Assembly (NCBI GenBank): GCA_030762935.1
Contig: CM060900.1
Location: forward strand, 398,801,132 to 398,865,131
Direction: 5' to 3'
Length of the DNA stretch: 64,000 nt
DNA from: Hymenopus coronatus
Lineage: Eukaryota; Arthropoda; Insecta; Mantodea; Hymenopodidae
Part shown: in pieces, positions 20,301 through 33,193 of the stretch
Layout of the letters: each line of letters opens with the position of its first letter
How positions within the stretch are numbered: the first letter of the stretch is position 1
The notes under the pieces: generated by a model
The model's database searches: none
Told to the model about the DNA's origin: nothing
The model's input: the letters and a program-made list of their open reading frames with translations, nothing else
Made by a program: the position numbers and the translations under genes

Positions 20301-20959
20301 CATCGATGGAAGTATATATGGACCTAACCTAGCAGCTGTTCATATGGCCTCACGACAGATTATATTCAACAAGCCAATATACATCGGAATGAGCGTACTG
20401 GATATACTCATGTATTCATACCAATATGATGTGCTATTGCCATATTATGGGACTGAAAACCTGAAGCTTATGTACATGGATACTGACTCCTTCATTCATC
20501 GAGTTACAACAACTGATATATACAATGACAAAAGGCAATTTCTTGAACATTTGGTTACATCTGATTACCCTGCAAGCCACATGTGCTACTCCAAACAGAA
20601 CAAATAAATGTTGGGAACGTTTAAAGATGAAGCTAACGGGAAAATCATCCAACGTTTTGTGGGACTCAGACCTAAGATGTATGCTCTCCATATTGATGGA
20701 GGAATGATAAAAAAGATTAAAGTTATAAAACGAAGTGCTATTAAGCGGTACATCACATTCGACAGCTATGTAGATTGTCTTAAAAAGCAGTGAAATAATA
20801 AGAACTCCAATGAATTTGATAATGTCACAACAGCATAACATTTCGTCTGTAAAAGTCAACAAAATCGCTCTATCGCCCCATGATGATAAAAGAGTGATTG
20901 CTGATGATGGAATATCAACCTATGCTTATGGTCATTACAAAATTGTGAACGTATCATGA
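17345..20959 (+). pseudogene. Zinc-finger/protein-primed family-B DNA polymerase relic (Polinton/adintovirus type)
   Basis: The first frame, 17,345-18,493, carries two C2HC fingers (C19-C22-H35-C39 and C45-C48-H61-C65) and a conserved block before the polymerase (IPLPTSIEAKKACVNPQNRR, FEKKNKISINVFG). A frameshift near 18,490 leads to exonuclease motif I (YADFES, about 18,613-18,630). After further breaks come Exo II (NLSGYDSHF, about 19,068), palm motif A (DANNQYG, about 19,763), motif B (KLFNNAMF, about 20,185, cut by TGA at 20,210) and motif C (YMDTDS, 20,473-20,490). C-terminal residues DDKRVIADDG and AYGHYKI end at TGA 20,957. At least six frameshifts or stops are present. Enzymes of this type replicate linear DNA with a terminal protein. 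No capsid, integrase or ATPase gene is nearby, so it is an isolated relic of an integrated element. Confidence 0.85.
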
Positions 20960-22870
20960 GAGAATATTACATGCATTGCTCACCATCGGTAACGAGAAAG
21001 AAAATTGAAGCTTAGACTCCGAACACTCCCATGCATATAGCGAAGGCATACGAAGAGAGAAGAATAAGAATGAGAGGTGGCGGGAACTCTGCCATTAGAG
21101 CACATATCTAATGCTGGTCTCAAGCCCAGATAAAAGAGGAGAGACGCCTAACCTCACATGCTAGATATGCTTATATAAAAACTAAAAATACTAACAATGA
21201 GTCAGAAAATAAGCTCAACGCTTCAACAGAAACTACAATAAATGTCGATATCATTGTCCTAGAGAAAAAATTTCTTCAATAAAGGCAAAAACAACAAAAG
21301 ACGAATAAAACATGAGGAATCATAATATTCACTAAGCTGTTAATACTTCAGCAACAAAAGCTTAGGTTATTCCTCTATCGACATCATAGGAGGAGAGACA
21401 TCATGCAAATAAAAATTTGAAAAAACGAAAAGTTAGGTTATGTAAGATTTACAACCTATGAAAGACTGTAAACCATATAAACATATCCCCTCGCTTCACA
21501 AGTTATCGTCTGAACATGTAGCAGTATGAAAAAAAAAAAGGATATATGATATGAGTCTTAAAGGACTGCAAAAAAAACTGTAACAGAATACAGAAATGCT
21601 GCTTTAGGGTGCACACTATGGAAAAATATGACAAAACGATAAAATACTAGATAGTCTATAAAAGGCGTTGAAATCATCCTGGAACATATGAAAGTTCTAT
21701 AAAACATAGTAAAGTAGTGTGAAAAATGTCTGAAACCCTGAAACGGAGACATCACTTAGTGAAAAATAACAACAAAGGCATAATACTAAACATGGCATAA
21801 ACCGTCCCAAAATGTAGGAAATCACCATCAAACGTATGAAAAGGGGTCTAAAAGGTCGTAAGAAAAGGACAGTGCCTTAAATACGTTTAAAGTGCTCCTA
21901 AACGTACAAAAAATATCTGTAGTACACGTTCGCCATTGTCACAAAGTAATTAAAGACCTTCCAAAAATACATTCAAAGTGAGTTGAAATACCTATAGCCT
22001 GAGGGTTTAACACTGCCCTATAGTTCTGAATACCTTAAAACCGTAAATGATCTGTAGGGTGACAGAAAGCACTACAAAACATTACAAAATTCCGCTAAAC
22101 AGATTCAAAATGCGTAAGAAGCTTTAAAACATTAGAAAACACCGTAAAATACTGTTAAATATTAGTAATACGCCTGAAAGGGGCCAAAATATCTATTTCA
22201 TAGTCCTGTATACCAACAAAACGAGTCGAGATGTATGGAAAAGAGCTAAAATGTCTCATCAATACCCTGTCCTACAGTCCTAAACACCCTCCCTCAAATG
22301 GTATGGTATGACATTAAAAGCATACTGAGCAACAGTGACAACGCTACAAATCACCATTAAAATCCTGAAAAATGAATGTGAAAGCTCTACAAGCACTAAA
22401 AAGATAGTCTAAGAAACGTACACAAATGCTCATAAAAACGTCGAAAAAAATAGCAAAAACTGTAAAATAACGTAAACTATGAGCAAAATGTCTGGAAAAA
22501 GCCTAAAAGATTAGCTATAGAGCCCTTAATACCCACAAAATGTCGTAACATCAGTTCAAAAAGAGCTAAAATGTCTGATAAGAACCTGAAACTAGCTGTC
22601 CTAAACACCATCCAAATGGTATGAAAGGCTGTCCTAGCACCCGAAAAACGTAGAAAGGACTTATAAATGTCCTGTACACCCCCAGAAAGCAGAACAAACA
22701 CTGCAAAATAATAAAAGAAACACTCAAACAATTCACACACAATACTAAATATCGTTTAACATGTCTAAATTCTAGGAAAAACCATAAAAATAATTAAAAC
22801 AAAGAAAACGACCTTGAAATGGGCTTTAAAGCACTGATAAAATGCTCTTAATACACTGAACCTAGGTTTA
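20960..22870 (+). repeat. Degenerate A-rich short repeats
   Basis: No coding signal. Irregular words such as CTAAAATGTCT, CTGAAAC, GTCCTAAACA and GTAAAA recur every 15-40 bp throughout. One clear long-range pair is AGAGCTAAAATGTCT...GTCCTAAACACC...AAATGGTATG at about 22,245-22,312 and 22,562-22,630. It looks like an eroded satellite or minisatellite on the 3' side of the polymerase relic. Confidence 0.45.
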
Positions 22871-25800
22871 TGTCCCCCCCCCCTCCTCCTTGAATTCCCT
22901 ATCTCTCACATGTATGCTCATGCTAGAGTACACACGCCCCGTGTGTTCCCTATCTTTCCCATGTATTCTCACTTGCCCCTGGCCCAGAACCGCTCTATAT
23001 TAACTACTCTCATTGTTATTTGAGCTACAGACACTGGGAGATTTAAGTAAGAAGAATACAAATGATAATAAAACCATTAAGATAACCCATATTATAATTT
23101 TAAAAACATGGTAAACAGCTGATTGCATTTAAACTGATAAAGAAACGCTTAGGTTTTGCGGTATATCTGAAATAGTTGGTACAGGTCCAGTTTCTCAAAA
23201 CAATTTTTAGAATTGCCCAAAATGTGATAATTTTTTTTTAAAGTGATTGTCATTTAATGGTTGGCGCTATATCCGCCGAGAAACTAGGAAAGCCGATTTA
23301 CAAGTGAATTATAATAAAAAATGTTCGGCATATTATCATATAATTTTTTGAATAATAATCATTAGGTAAGTTATTTCCTTGTAGATACAAGAGAAATAAG
23401 GGTATATATTAGGTTAATGCAATAGCCAAATCTATTAAAAGCTGGTCGCCAAGTAATGACTTTGACAATCCATTCACTTGGTATGGTCAGGAGTAAAATA
23501 AAAAAAAATGAATGAGGACTTCCTGTTTGGGAAAAGCATCATTGGAAAATTTGTACCAGTAACAAGAAATAACTCCGAAATGGTTAGTTCTACAAAAAAA
23601 TGTACTAATGTAGAATATTTTAATGAGATCTACACTTTTGTGTAGTATGAGTTTTTATCTATATCTTATGGTTTATGCTAAAGTTCTCCAGAATGAAGAA
23701 GGCTTCAGAGGCTATTGCCACAAAACTCAATATATACATTTTATCTGCCTCTAAATTTGCTTAATATATGGTGGCATTTAATCCAAATTGTTAAGAGCCA
23801 TTTTTGAGAAAACAAGTTTCAAAAATATTTCATATAAACGGTAGATTGCGATGGATGGGGAATTTTCCTAAAAAGCTTGGCGTCGCATGTTTGAAAGATG
23901 CTACACTCAAAAACCAGGTTTGGTACTTAACCTACTTTTATTCATAGTTATGCTGTTCAACAGACGCACACGCAAATCTCATTCTAAAAACACTTTTTCT
24001 GGGATTCACGTGTCCTCAAAGCATTCATTTTCGATAACATATCACCTTTAAATTTCTGGATGGAATGCAATATCTTCCCTACCTATTATGTACATTGTAC
24101 GCCATAGAGAAACTAAAAGTACAAGCTACACATAAAATATGAAGGTTGAGTAATTAATGAAATTTTAAACAAAAATATTAAGCGGTAAAATACAGGAATA
24201 TACTCTACTAGATCACAAATAAGTGTACTACTGAAACTTTCGTTTCTTTAATTTTTTCTTGGTAAACTGCAATATTGTCTAAAATTAAATATAGAGTCCA
24301 AAAATAAGTTTGTATTGATTATGTAAAAAGGAGAGTAAGTTTTATTTATGTGTTTTTTAATGCTACAGTTCTCAGCGTCCCATTTAGGCGTGAAAGATCA
24401 CTTAATTTTCCTCAGAGGCCTCTTTATCAGTTTTGAGGTTTTATGTGCCTTAAATTTACAACACGGGATCGATGTCTTTATTTCCCCTCTGAAGGAAGCT
24501 GTGTCCGAATAAAATATATCACCCCCACCCCCCGCAGATTTGTACGAGCGATCTTGGGAACTATAGGCTAATATGTTACCCGTAAACAACGGAGGACTGT
24601 TGTTATTGCAGTTTTTTTTTTTGAATGTTGACGTGAAGAGGAGGGAGAATTATTCCAAATTCCAGGAAATTTCAGCTATAAAAATATTCTTGACCCCCCA
24701 CCCTCAGAGCCAAATTCTCGATACGCCACTGACTGCTGGAGATTATTTGAAGGAAACAAAAGGGTAAAATCTACTCTGAAGCAGCCATTTAAAATGAAAG
24801 ATGATGGGTGATGAGCCTAACGACTGGAATGGGGATGAAGAAGGCGGAGATGAAAAGTAGCGATGCAGGCATAATAGGAAAATTCCGTCAAATTATTTAA
24901 ACCAGTATTCGTCTTGCGAACGAGAAAAGAAAAAAAAAAAAAATAACTCGTGACCTTCAGGAATGAGCGCCAAATGAGCTCGATGCGGTGTAATTTCAAA
25001 TAATAAAAAAACACGAAATACAATAAAATTATAGTAATGTCCTCATAAACCAGGATTGCAGAGATAGCTCATAAAGGATTCCTTTAATGTAAGTGCAGCT
25101 TAACGTCCTTATTGAATTGGCTTTACATAATAAATATTGAATTATTATCATCTTTCAGGAATAATTATTATATAGCTGATACGATTTCGTCCCACAGATG
25201 TTACAAATTAGGCCTTTTTAGTCTCGTCAATGCTTATAATGTTTGATATAAGATTTATAATATTTTAACAAATGCTCCAGAACACCAGTGCTATAAAATT
25301 ATTTATAAATACCCTGCATGTATCATATTGCTGTACCTAAGAAAATTAATGCTAGGCTCCACAGACGGTATAACAACCTGTAACATATTTAGTATCCGTG
25401 CATTTGTATTAATGCTCTCTGCCGGCTTCAGCAGTGCCATCTAGGAGCAAACGCACAAGCAGCACAATTCTGTGTAAACCTGGATGTACAAAAGCTACAT
25501 TACAGTATCATTTTGTAGGAAATTCCTTGCAAGCGAGGTATGTCTGAATAATTAGAAACATTTATAAATACATGCCTATCTATTGATCAAATGTCGAAAC
25601 ATATTTTAAAATCGAATACATTAGCTATCGCTGATTGCATACGAGCTAAAATTTCGTCCATAGTGATGGTTAGGGTTATCAGTTTTTTAACAAGCAATAA
25701 GAAGAGTAGTAATATACTATGTGATATTTAATAAGTTATAAAATAACTTATATATTTCGGAATTATACGGCTTAGATTATTGCTCTCTAAAAGCAATTGA

Positions 25801-26019
25801 TTTGATTTAGTTGGTCGATAGTTATTGTATTGTATTTTATTTTCATCCTTTTAGAACAATTTCATTGTTTTTTTGGACATGATAATGTTATAAATATTTC
25901 TATTAATTTGTACATGTGTACAGTAGTATTAGCTAGATGATAACACAATAAACTATTTTCAATTACACATCATTAAGTTATTAAGAGCTAGTAATTCACA
26001 TTATATTTTGCATACGCGC
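22871..26019. other. AT-rich intergenic DNA, nothing recognised
   Basis: It starts with a C8 run and two copies of TTCCCTATCT (about 22,897 and 22,945) in a CT-rich stretch. The rest is AT-rich with no supported frame, RNA gene or element. Around 24,510-24,740, C-runs and the string GCCAAATTCTCGATACGCCA look like remains of a DNA transposon or MITE, but no inverted termini were found. Confidence 0.5.
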
Positions 26020-27065
26020 TATAACTCAGACTGATTTACTCGTGGTTTACTCATTTGTTCACCTGTTTTGTCTAAAGCTGAACTGTGCATCCAAAAGAGT
26101 ATTATATTTGGACAAAAAAAGAGACCATATGCCTGTATGTTAACCTTTCAAAAAGCTTAGAGAATTCTGATAGTAAGGATATGACTCTGTTATTCTCCAT
26201 TTCTAACTTAACCCCAAAGGCCTTACTTTAGTAAATTTTAGTTTCTGAGGAAATTACCCTGATTCTATTGATGAATTGTATATATTTGCTAATGGACATT
26301 TTATGTACTTAATACATTACTTAATTATCGAAACTGGGATGCCATCCATTCACGAAGACTGTTTACTTTTTCATATCTCCCACTACTTTTTTATATTATC
26401 TCTATTTCTATAATGAGTTCTAAAAACATACCATATTTACTCGTGTATTATCAGTTACATTCGCATAGCTTATGTGATATATATTAGTATGAATTAATTT
26501 GCTTGCTATTTCCGAAATATGCAAATTGGACGAGTCTACAATTGATTGGGGTTGTGTTATGTTCTCTTTTGTGCCCTTTATTCCCTGTATTACCTCTTTC
26601 TTAGTAATTTCCCAATTTCTTTATCTATTATTTGCCTAGTGGCTCTAACTTTTTTATTTGTCCTTACTATACATTTTTCATTTACCATTTTCTGTTCCAG
26701 TCTTATAACCTGCCTATATATCTTTTTATATTGATTCACATGTTCTTGTTTGACTAAATCTTGTTTTTGAAGAGGATTTAATTGTCTTAGCTTCCTGTTA
26801 GATATAATTATTCCTCGAGTTACCCAACATTTTTATTACATTGTCTGAGGCTCTTACTTCTTAATGTGAAGGTTATATTAAACCAATATAAAAAGATATT
26901 TTGAAATGAATTAGACCTGCTATCTACATCATTTCCCTGGTATACACTTTCCCATTTTTCAATTTTCAGAAAAGTCCTAAGGTTAATCATATCCTCCTGT
27001 CTAAATTCTTTCCTCAAAACTCTAAGGTTTCTAATTTGATTCAGTTTTTGAATCTTAAGTAGTTA
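26020..27065 (-). pseudogene. Decayed LINE ORF2 relic (linker and RT fingers)
   Basis: Reading the minus strand from 27,017, the frames give RKEFRQEDMINLRTFLK, WESVYQGNDV, then VNQYKKIYRQVIRLEQKMVN, the usual helical linker between endonuclease and RT. Further on, patches in different frames read CPLANIYNSSIESGYFPQKL and NTLLDAQFSFRQNR, matching the RT fingers of CR1/Jockey-group LINEs. There are many stops and indels, and no palm motif is left. It is much older than the LINEs of the GC-rich pile. Confidence 0.6.
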
Positions 27066-27243
27066 AAATAGCATTGATCATGGTTGCTTATTTTCTTTGA
27101 TAGTTTTTAAAACAGCCACTTAAATAGCTGCATCAATTGCTTTTTATCACTGAAATAAAGTTAAAAGAATTAAAAACTCTAGATTTCTCTTACATTAATA
27201 AATTGCATAGGGTCAGGAAGGTATACATATGTATGAAAATAGA

Positions 27244-27615
27244 GGGGGTGCCATGGCTGAATGGTGGCTTGCTTCCCACCTAAGATGGCCCCGGTTCTAA
27301 TTCCAAGCTTCTGCATGTTGGATTTGTGGCAGGTTTTCTCCAGGTTCTCCAAATTTCTCTGTCACTATTTCCACCAGTTGTTCCATCATCACCTTTCCTA
27401 TCATCCATTTTCATTGCATTACATATCGTCTACTTTCTCATGCTCGTGCCTGGCTATGCTCTGACCACTTGTTCCAGTTTCTCCATTCTGTGGTGTCATG
27501 CTGTTGGCTCACTGATAGGCTTCTGAACTCTAGGCATCTGCTTGTAAATCCTGGGGGGTGTTAGTCTTAAATAAGGGAAGGGTAAGCTGAATACAAAAAA
27601 AAAAAAAAAAAAAAA
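27244..27615 (+). mobile_element. tRNA-derived SINE with poly(A)
   Basis: It begins GGGGGTGCCATGGCTGAATG. TGGCTGAATGG fits a pol III A box and GGTTCTAATTCC at about 27,291 fits a B box, about 35 nt apart. A body of about 280 bp without a frame is followed by 25 A at 27,595-27,619. AAAATAGA at 27,236-27,243 and 27,616-27,623 is a probable 8-bp target duplication; its 3' copy overlaps the A-run. Confidence 0.75.
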
Positions 27616-28049
27616 AAAATAGAAAGTGTCAAACTGTATAGGTATCTATAGTTTTAACACCAAACAAAAACATAACGTGGGCACTGTGATTTACTTAAAA
27701 CTAGGATTCCAACAATGATGACATTTAAAACAACTATGATGTTTTACGAAGTAAATAAATAGATCAGTTTTGCACCATGTGAGCTAGAATTCAGTTGGTA
27801 AGGCATGAAATATTAGAGATAGGAGCCGCTATCCATGTGCTTTACACTGAGCGCAAATTAGTGAGAGGAATTCAATTACAGAAAATAGAGTTAGTAATGA
27901 CTCCATCCACATTATAATTCATGCCACATTAATTTTATATTTCCGTTTTCACTAGAATGTACATTACTTCTGACTTCATTTTGTTCATATTATGCTTCAC
28001 AGAACTCACTTCTTAGTCTCCTGTAACTTCTAACCGTTTCTGTGAGTAT

Positions 28050-28300
28050 GAGTTCCACTTTTCTTCTTTCTCCCACTAACCAAAGTGTTCTGCTTAGACT
28101 CAAGATTTCATATTAGTATTTGAAATTTCTTTTGATATTCTTCTCCACAATTCCTTGTTTATGATCATCTCGACCAACGTATATTCAAAAATGTTCTCAA
28201 GCATGTGTTTATAAATATTTGTAATCTGTCTGTTATATGTTTTGTGACCTTTTATGTTTCTGAACCATATAGCCAGATAGTTTCTACATTACTTCTAATT
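28050..28300 (-). pseudogene. LINE ORF2 C-terminal relic
   Basis: On the minus strand, patches in two frames read LYGSET, then KHITDRLQIFINTCLRTFLN and IRWSR. This matches the C-terminal block (LYGSETW, LQTFxNxCLRRILNIRW) common after the RT of RTE-like LINEs. It is short and full of stops, and lies about 1 kb from the relic at 26,020-27,065, which seems to be a different family. Confidence 0.6.
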
Positions 28301-30235
28301 TTTTTATTTTGGTACTTGTTATAGTTTAGAAGTGGTTGCAAATATACCATTTCACTAAATTAGGTTAATTACCTCAGAAATAGTTTCCAAGAATTACTTC
28401 CTGATTGTCAGCTGAATCAACTGATTGGCTCTCCTCTGAAGGTTACATTAGTCTCTTAGCCCCTCTGGTAGTGGTTCTACAAATTTAGTGATCAGATTTT
28501 CGTCTATTGGGATTTCGAAGGTCAAAATCTTGGTCAAAATTTCTTGGATAGAGAAATACTTATTACACAAAAAATATAAATGTTGACAGAACACGCGTGT
28601 GTATCCTTTACGTTTTTGTTCTGGAGCTAACCATTTCCGAGATATTCCTACTTACTGTTTTAAATTTTAAAATACTTATACATTTTTCAAAGAGGAAGTT
28701 GCCCGTGTTTCTTTTGTTTTGCTCCTAGCCATGGAAAGAAGTAAATTTCAATGCCAGTCACATAGCGAGAGTTTTAAAACATTTCAATTGCTTTAACATA
28801 GTGTATTCCCTTAGTTTTCTATGTTTTCTCAAATTGCATGGAGCAGAAAGAAAAATAATCTTTTGTATGAAGTTTGTTTGTGAAACAGCTAAAGAAAGTC
28901 ATGTGAATGGGGACATCAGATTTTTTCAGATGTTTATTATACTTATAGCTTTTACATTCATGGTGGGCAGATGGTTTTTTAAACAGCAAAAATGTTAACA
29001 CATTACTTTTGATCACTTCTTTACTATTTAGATGAAGCCTGCACATAATGTTAAGCTCTCTTTTCCTCAGTTCCTTTTTTTCCAAATATTAGACAGTTCA
29101 GATTGCTCCTTGGCCCCATTATTTGTAACTTAACTTGAGTTTTTTTTAATGAGTTATGGATTTAAAAATGTTTGTGCATCAGCGCAGATATGAATAAGTT
29201 CAGTAAAAATTAATTATTTTGCATAAGTCACCTGAAATGTGTTTAAAAATTCTGTAACAAGTATAAAAAATGTCTTTTATTCCCTCAATTGAGTTAAAAT
29301 TAAGAAATGCCAGCACTACAATTTGTTTAAGTTTATAAACTGAAGTGAAATTAAAAATTTGGGGGGAGTTGCAATAAACCGTACAATAAACTATTGAGTT
29401 CAACAAGTTTTTTCATATTACAAACCAAAAATTAATTAATTATGAATAACAAATTAATATTTTAACAATGGTTTGGAAGTAGCTTGATAAAAAGCTGTGT
29501 CCACTATATGTTTTACGTTTGATGTGTATCTTATTGGTTGGTTTTCCATTAATGTGCTACGAATATTGTATAGTCCTCTTCATTTCTTAGGTTTTAGTTT
29601 TCAAAGCTTTTCATGTGTGCCTTCCACTTACCTTCATCAGATAAATTTCTACTTAAATGTCAGCAAGGATTAATTTCTGAGTTAATATGAATGCTTTATG
29701 ATATATTTTGTTTGTCAAGCAATTGTAAAATAATTTCCTCTTCTAGTATTTAATCTATCTGATATTGGCTGCTATCCAATAGATATTTTAGGTTTGCCTT
29801 TTCCTGATGTGTTACTGCAATAGCAAATTTCCAATTGACTTCAAGTTCCTATTGCAGAAGTTGATTGATCCAATATTGTTTCCTTCCACATATATTCCCT
29901 ATACCAAGTTTTCAGTAATTTCTTGTCTGTTCACTTTGCAAGCATTGTCCATCACTCACCTGTTATGCTTAGCCATGTTCCTTTCTTCTCCTACTCAAAT
30001 GTCTAGTTTGTTACCTATCATAGCATTCCTATACTTATCATCAGGTAATGAATGCTTTATTGGCATGCAAATCTTTTCTGGAATCGAAAAACCCTTACAT
30101 CCCTCCTAAAAGGGTGATAATCATCTTATTGTTCACATTTTTCTCTCTTTGATGGAACCAATATTAACAATTACCATCAATACCTCTATTCTCAGCATTA
30201 ACTAAGAATGCTCACTGGGCTCTTCAATTTCGCGG

Positions 30236-30345
30236 CCATTGCATTTCACCTGTGCTCCATCTTCAATTCTTATATCACCAGTGTCTTTGCCAACAGTGCC
30301 ACAAGTACTAAAAGTTGTTGTTTAACACTACCAAAAAAATCCCTT
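30236..30345 (+). mobile_element. 3' part of a second SINE family
   Basis: GTGCTCCATCTTC, CAGTGTCTTTGCC and TTTAACACTACCAAAAAAAT line up in order with the minus-strand copy at 33,665-33,905. The tRNA-like head is missing, so the copy is truncated at its 5' side. Confidence 0.6.
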
Positions 30346-30480
30346 TTTACTTTCTTTATACATACTATGCACATAGGTATAGAGAAGGTATTGAATTGTA
30401 CCCCAAGATTCAATACCAAGATTTCACTAGAAATATATATTTTGAGACCCCCTGAATCCAAAAAGAAATTTTTAGAAAAA

Positions 30481-30505
30481 TGTGTGTGTGTGTGTGCGCG
30501 AGAGT
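30481..30505 (+). repeat. TG microsatellite
   Basis: About eight TG units followed by CG and AG dinucleotides. Confidence 0.9.
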
Positions 30506-30592
30506 GATTGCACTATAAGCAAGATGAGAGAGGGAGAATAATGAAAAGGCTGTTAAATACAAACTTGAAATTTAAGTTCAGTATCTTCCAAG

Positions 30593-30913
30593 GAACAGCT
30601 GCTTACCAAGCTGGAGATCTGGGTCCAATTCCCGGTACCGGCATGGGGATTTTCCCCTGCTGGGAGACTTTGTCTGGGTGCATTCAGCCTCGTGAAATCC
30701 CTGAGGAGCCAATGGAGGAGTTACTTGATGGTGAAGTAGTGTCTCCAGGTCATGAGTACCGCAATAACCAACCAGGGGGGCTCAAGGTGCTGAGCACGTC
30801 TCATCCTCCAATACTGCACCCCATACATGACATCTGTCATGGACCAAGATGGGGGATGCAACGCCCGGAGGTAGGCTGAGGTTCCTTGTGAGATGTTGTG
30901 CCATGGAGTTATT
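30593..30913 (+). mobile_element. SINE with tRNA-Gly-like half head, copy 1
   Basis: TATCTTCCAAG at 30,582-30,592 and 30,914-30,924 is an 11-bp target duplication. The element starts near CTTACCAAGCTGGAGATCTG, has GGGTCCAATTCCC at the B-box position, and ends GTGCCATGGAGTT without a poly(A). It is homologous end to end with the reverse-orientation copy at 45,773-46,086. A 123-codon frame across it is only the SINE body. Confidence 0.8.
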
Positions 30914-30924
30914 TATCTTCCAAG

Positions 30925-32385
30925 AATGCGACAGCAGATTTTCAAGAAAATCCCCCATCCCAAACTAACCTTTATATGGAAAAAATGATCCAAAAATTTT
31001 ATTTACTGAAAAATGGCTCTAACGATTTTGATTAAAACACCATATGTTAAAGATATTTGCATGACAATAAACTTGAAATTTATGGGAATAGCTTTTGAAG
31101 ACCTCTTCATTCGGGATGAATTTTGCTTAAATTTGCACAACTAGTAAACTGTAAGAGATAGATAAAATCTTAAAACACAAAAAATGTAGATCTTTTTAAA
31201 GCATACAATTTTTCATATACCTTATTGTTGTACAATTTACCATTTTCGGGACTTGTCAACTTGTCAACTCCTGACCACTCACAGAAATGGATTTCATTCC
31301 CATATAAACCACATTTTAAAAAATTTGACTGTCAGTTTAGTCTAGGTATACCCTTATGTCCCTTCTAATTATCAGGAAGCAAGAGATAAGAATATTTCTG
31401 CTAAAGTTCATCTCGATCAACATGAAGATAGAAGAATAAGCTTTATAACAATTATTTGTTACAGACATGTAGAGAAAGTCATGTGAATAATAATGATACA
31501 GACAGACAGACAGACAGACATTGTGGGGGTGGTGGTGGCGGTGGTGGTGGTGGCAATATAAGAAATTAATTTTTTCGAATAAATATCAGATATCAGCAAA
31601 CAATTATGTTCTGACCTTTGAATACTGGAATTGTTATGTCACTAAGTTGGAATGTATGTGAATTTTACCTGATTCTGATTCTTCACAAGCATCAATAATG
31701 TACCAACTTAGAATAAACTGGCCATAAATTTCATTTAGGTAGATATATCTAAAGGGCCCTTTTTTAACTTGGGATAGATTTCTGTAAGAAAATTGGTTGG
31801 TAGCATTCCATACTAACACTGTACAGTTTCAATATAAGGCTTTAAACACTCCAAATAATTTGAAATTTAAGTAGCTGTAAGGATTAACCTAATAATTAAC
31901 TTGGTGTTTATTTCATGGATTAAAAATAACAATTCTTAAATGGCATGGTTTCCACTGAACTCAATTGTGTATAATAATTATCCTCACCTTTATAATTTTG
32001 TTTGTAAGAATCACATGTTAATGCATTTAAGGAAATCAACTTCCTTCCATTTTTCTATCTGTGCAAAATGTTCACCATCGCTATTGATGTACCACCACAG
32101 TAACCAAATACAATAAAGATATTCACTCTGACAAAACAAGAACTGCTTATCACATCTGCATAGAAGCAGTTAACTATAAATGCGGAATAAAGGATATCTT
32201 ATCTAGTATTAGCAAAACATACAACAGTCTCCTAGAGGACTCAAAGAATCACTTAATTTATCCCAGCATATAAAAAAATAAATAAAAATTACACACTTAC
32301 TAGAGCGATTATTTGTTTCCTACCAGTATTACAGCAGGAAATCCTTATGATATCTTGAAATTTTGTATAAATATCTCTTTCTGTG

Positions 32386-32437
<52 letters not shown>

Positions 32438-33193
32438 TCTCATACATAGAGCTTTAAAATATATTTTATATGTTTATTTTATAATATACCAATATTAAAA
32501 CAAATATTCTATATTTTAAAAATATATTTTTATGTGTGTTTATTTTAATTCTTTGTATCTTTTTATTGCCTTGCTAAAGGGCAGTCCCAGCTTAGAGAAA
32601 TATTTATTGGGCTCTTCTAGGTAAATAAATAAATAAATCAATCATTCAAATGTTTTTAAAAGTAGATTGGGAAATTAAAGGATTCAGAACTTTAAATTTT
32701 GCTATACTTTTTATATATTTTCTTACATATTTTAATGATCAATATGCCAAAAGAAAGTCAACTTGTTTTTAGGAATCATATTGCAATAACCAAACATAAA
32801 AGAAAGATTAATGGTACACATTAGCATGAAGTGAGCAACACATCTTTTCACTACTAAGAGTGATTACATGCACACAAAGGAATGCAGGCATGCACATATT
32901 CATTTTGCAGATTTGTTTGTTGAATTTCATTCTTAGATTGTTATTTAAAGAGAAATTTCATAGAAGTAATGTGTAATGACAATAAAACAGAAAGATTAAT
33001 TTTTGTCATTGCAATATCTGATGCAATCCTGATGTCAAGCATTGATGGTGACAAATAGAAATATTTTGATATAGGTACTCTAAAGCAACATTTATAAGCA
33101 GTTTCCATGTATATTTTATTTTTGTTAAGAACAACAGAACAACAGAGTGGATAAAAAGAGTACCTACCTACAATTTTATCTTTTTCAGAAATA
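30925..33193. other. AT-rich non-coding DNA with microsatellites
   Basis: No frame or RNA gene is supported. Simple repeats are CAGA/GACA units plus GGT units at about 31,497-31,553, a TC tract at about 32,385-32,441, and AAAT units at about 32,622-32,640. Confidence 0.6.

Noticed and set aside
24500..24745. DNA transposon or MITE suggested by C-runs and GCCAAATTCTCGATACGCCA
   Set aside because: No terminal inverted repeats or target duplication could be found by eye.
27244..27310. A true tRNA gene at the SINE head
   Set aside because: The A and B boxes are present but there is no closed acceptor stem or intact T-arm, and it is followed by a SINE body and poly(A).
30508..30879. 123-codon plus-strand frame
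   Set aside because: It is the body of a SINE with target duplications; the reverse copy at 45,773-46,086 has frames only by chance.
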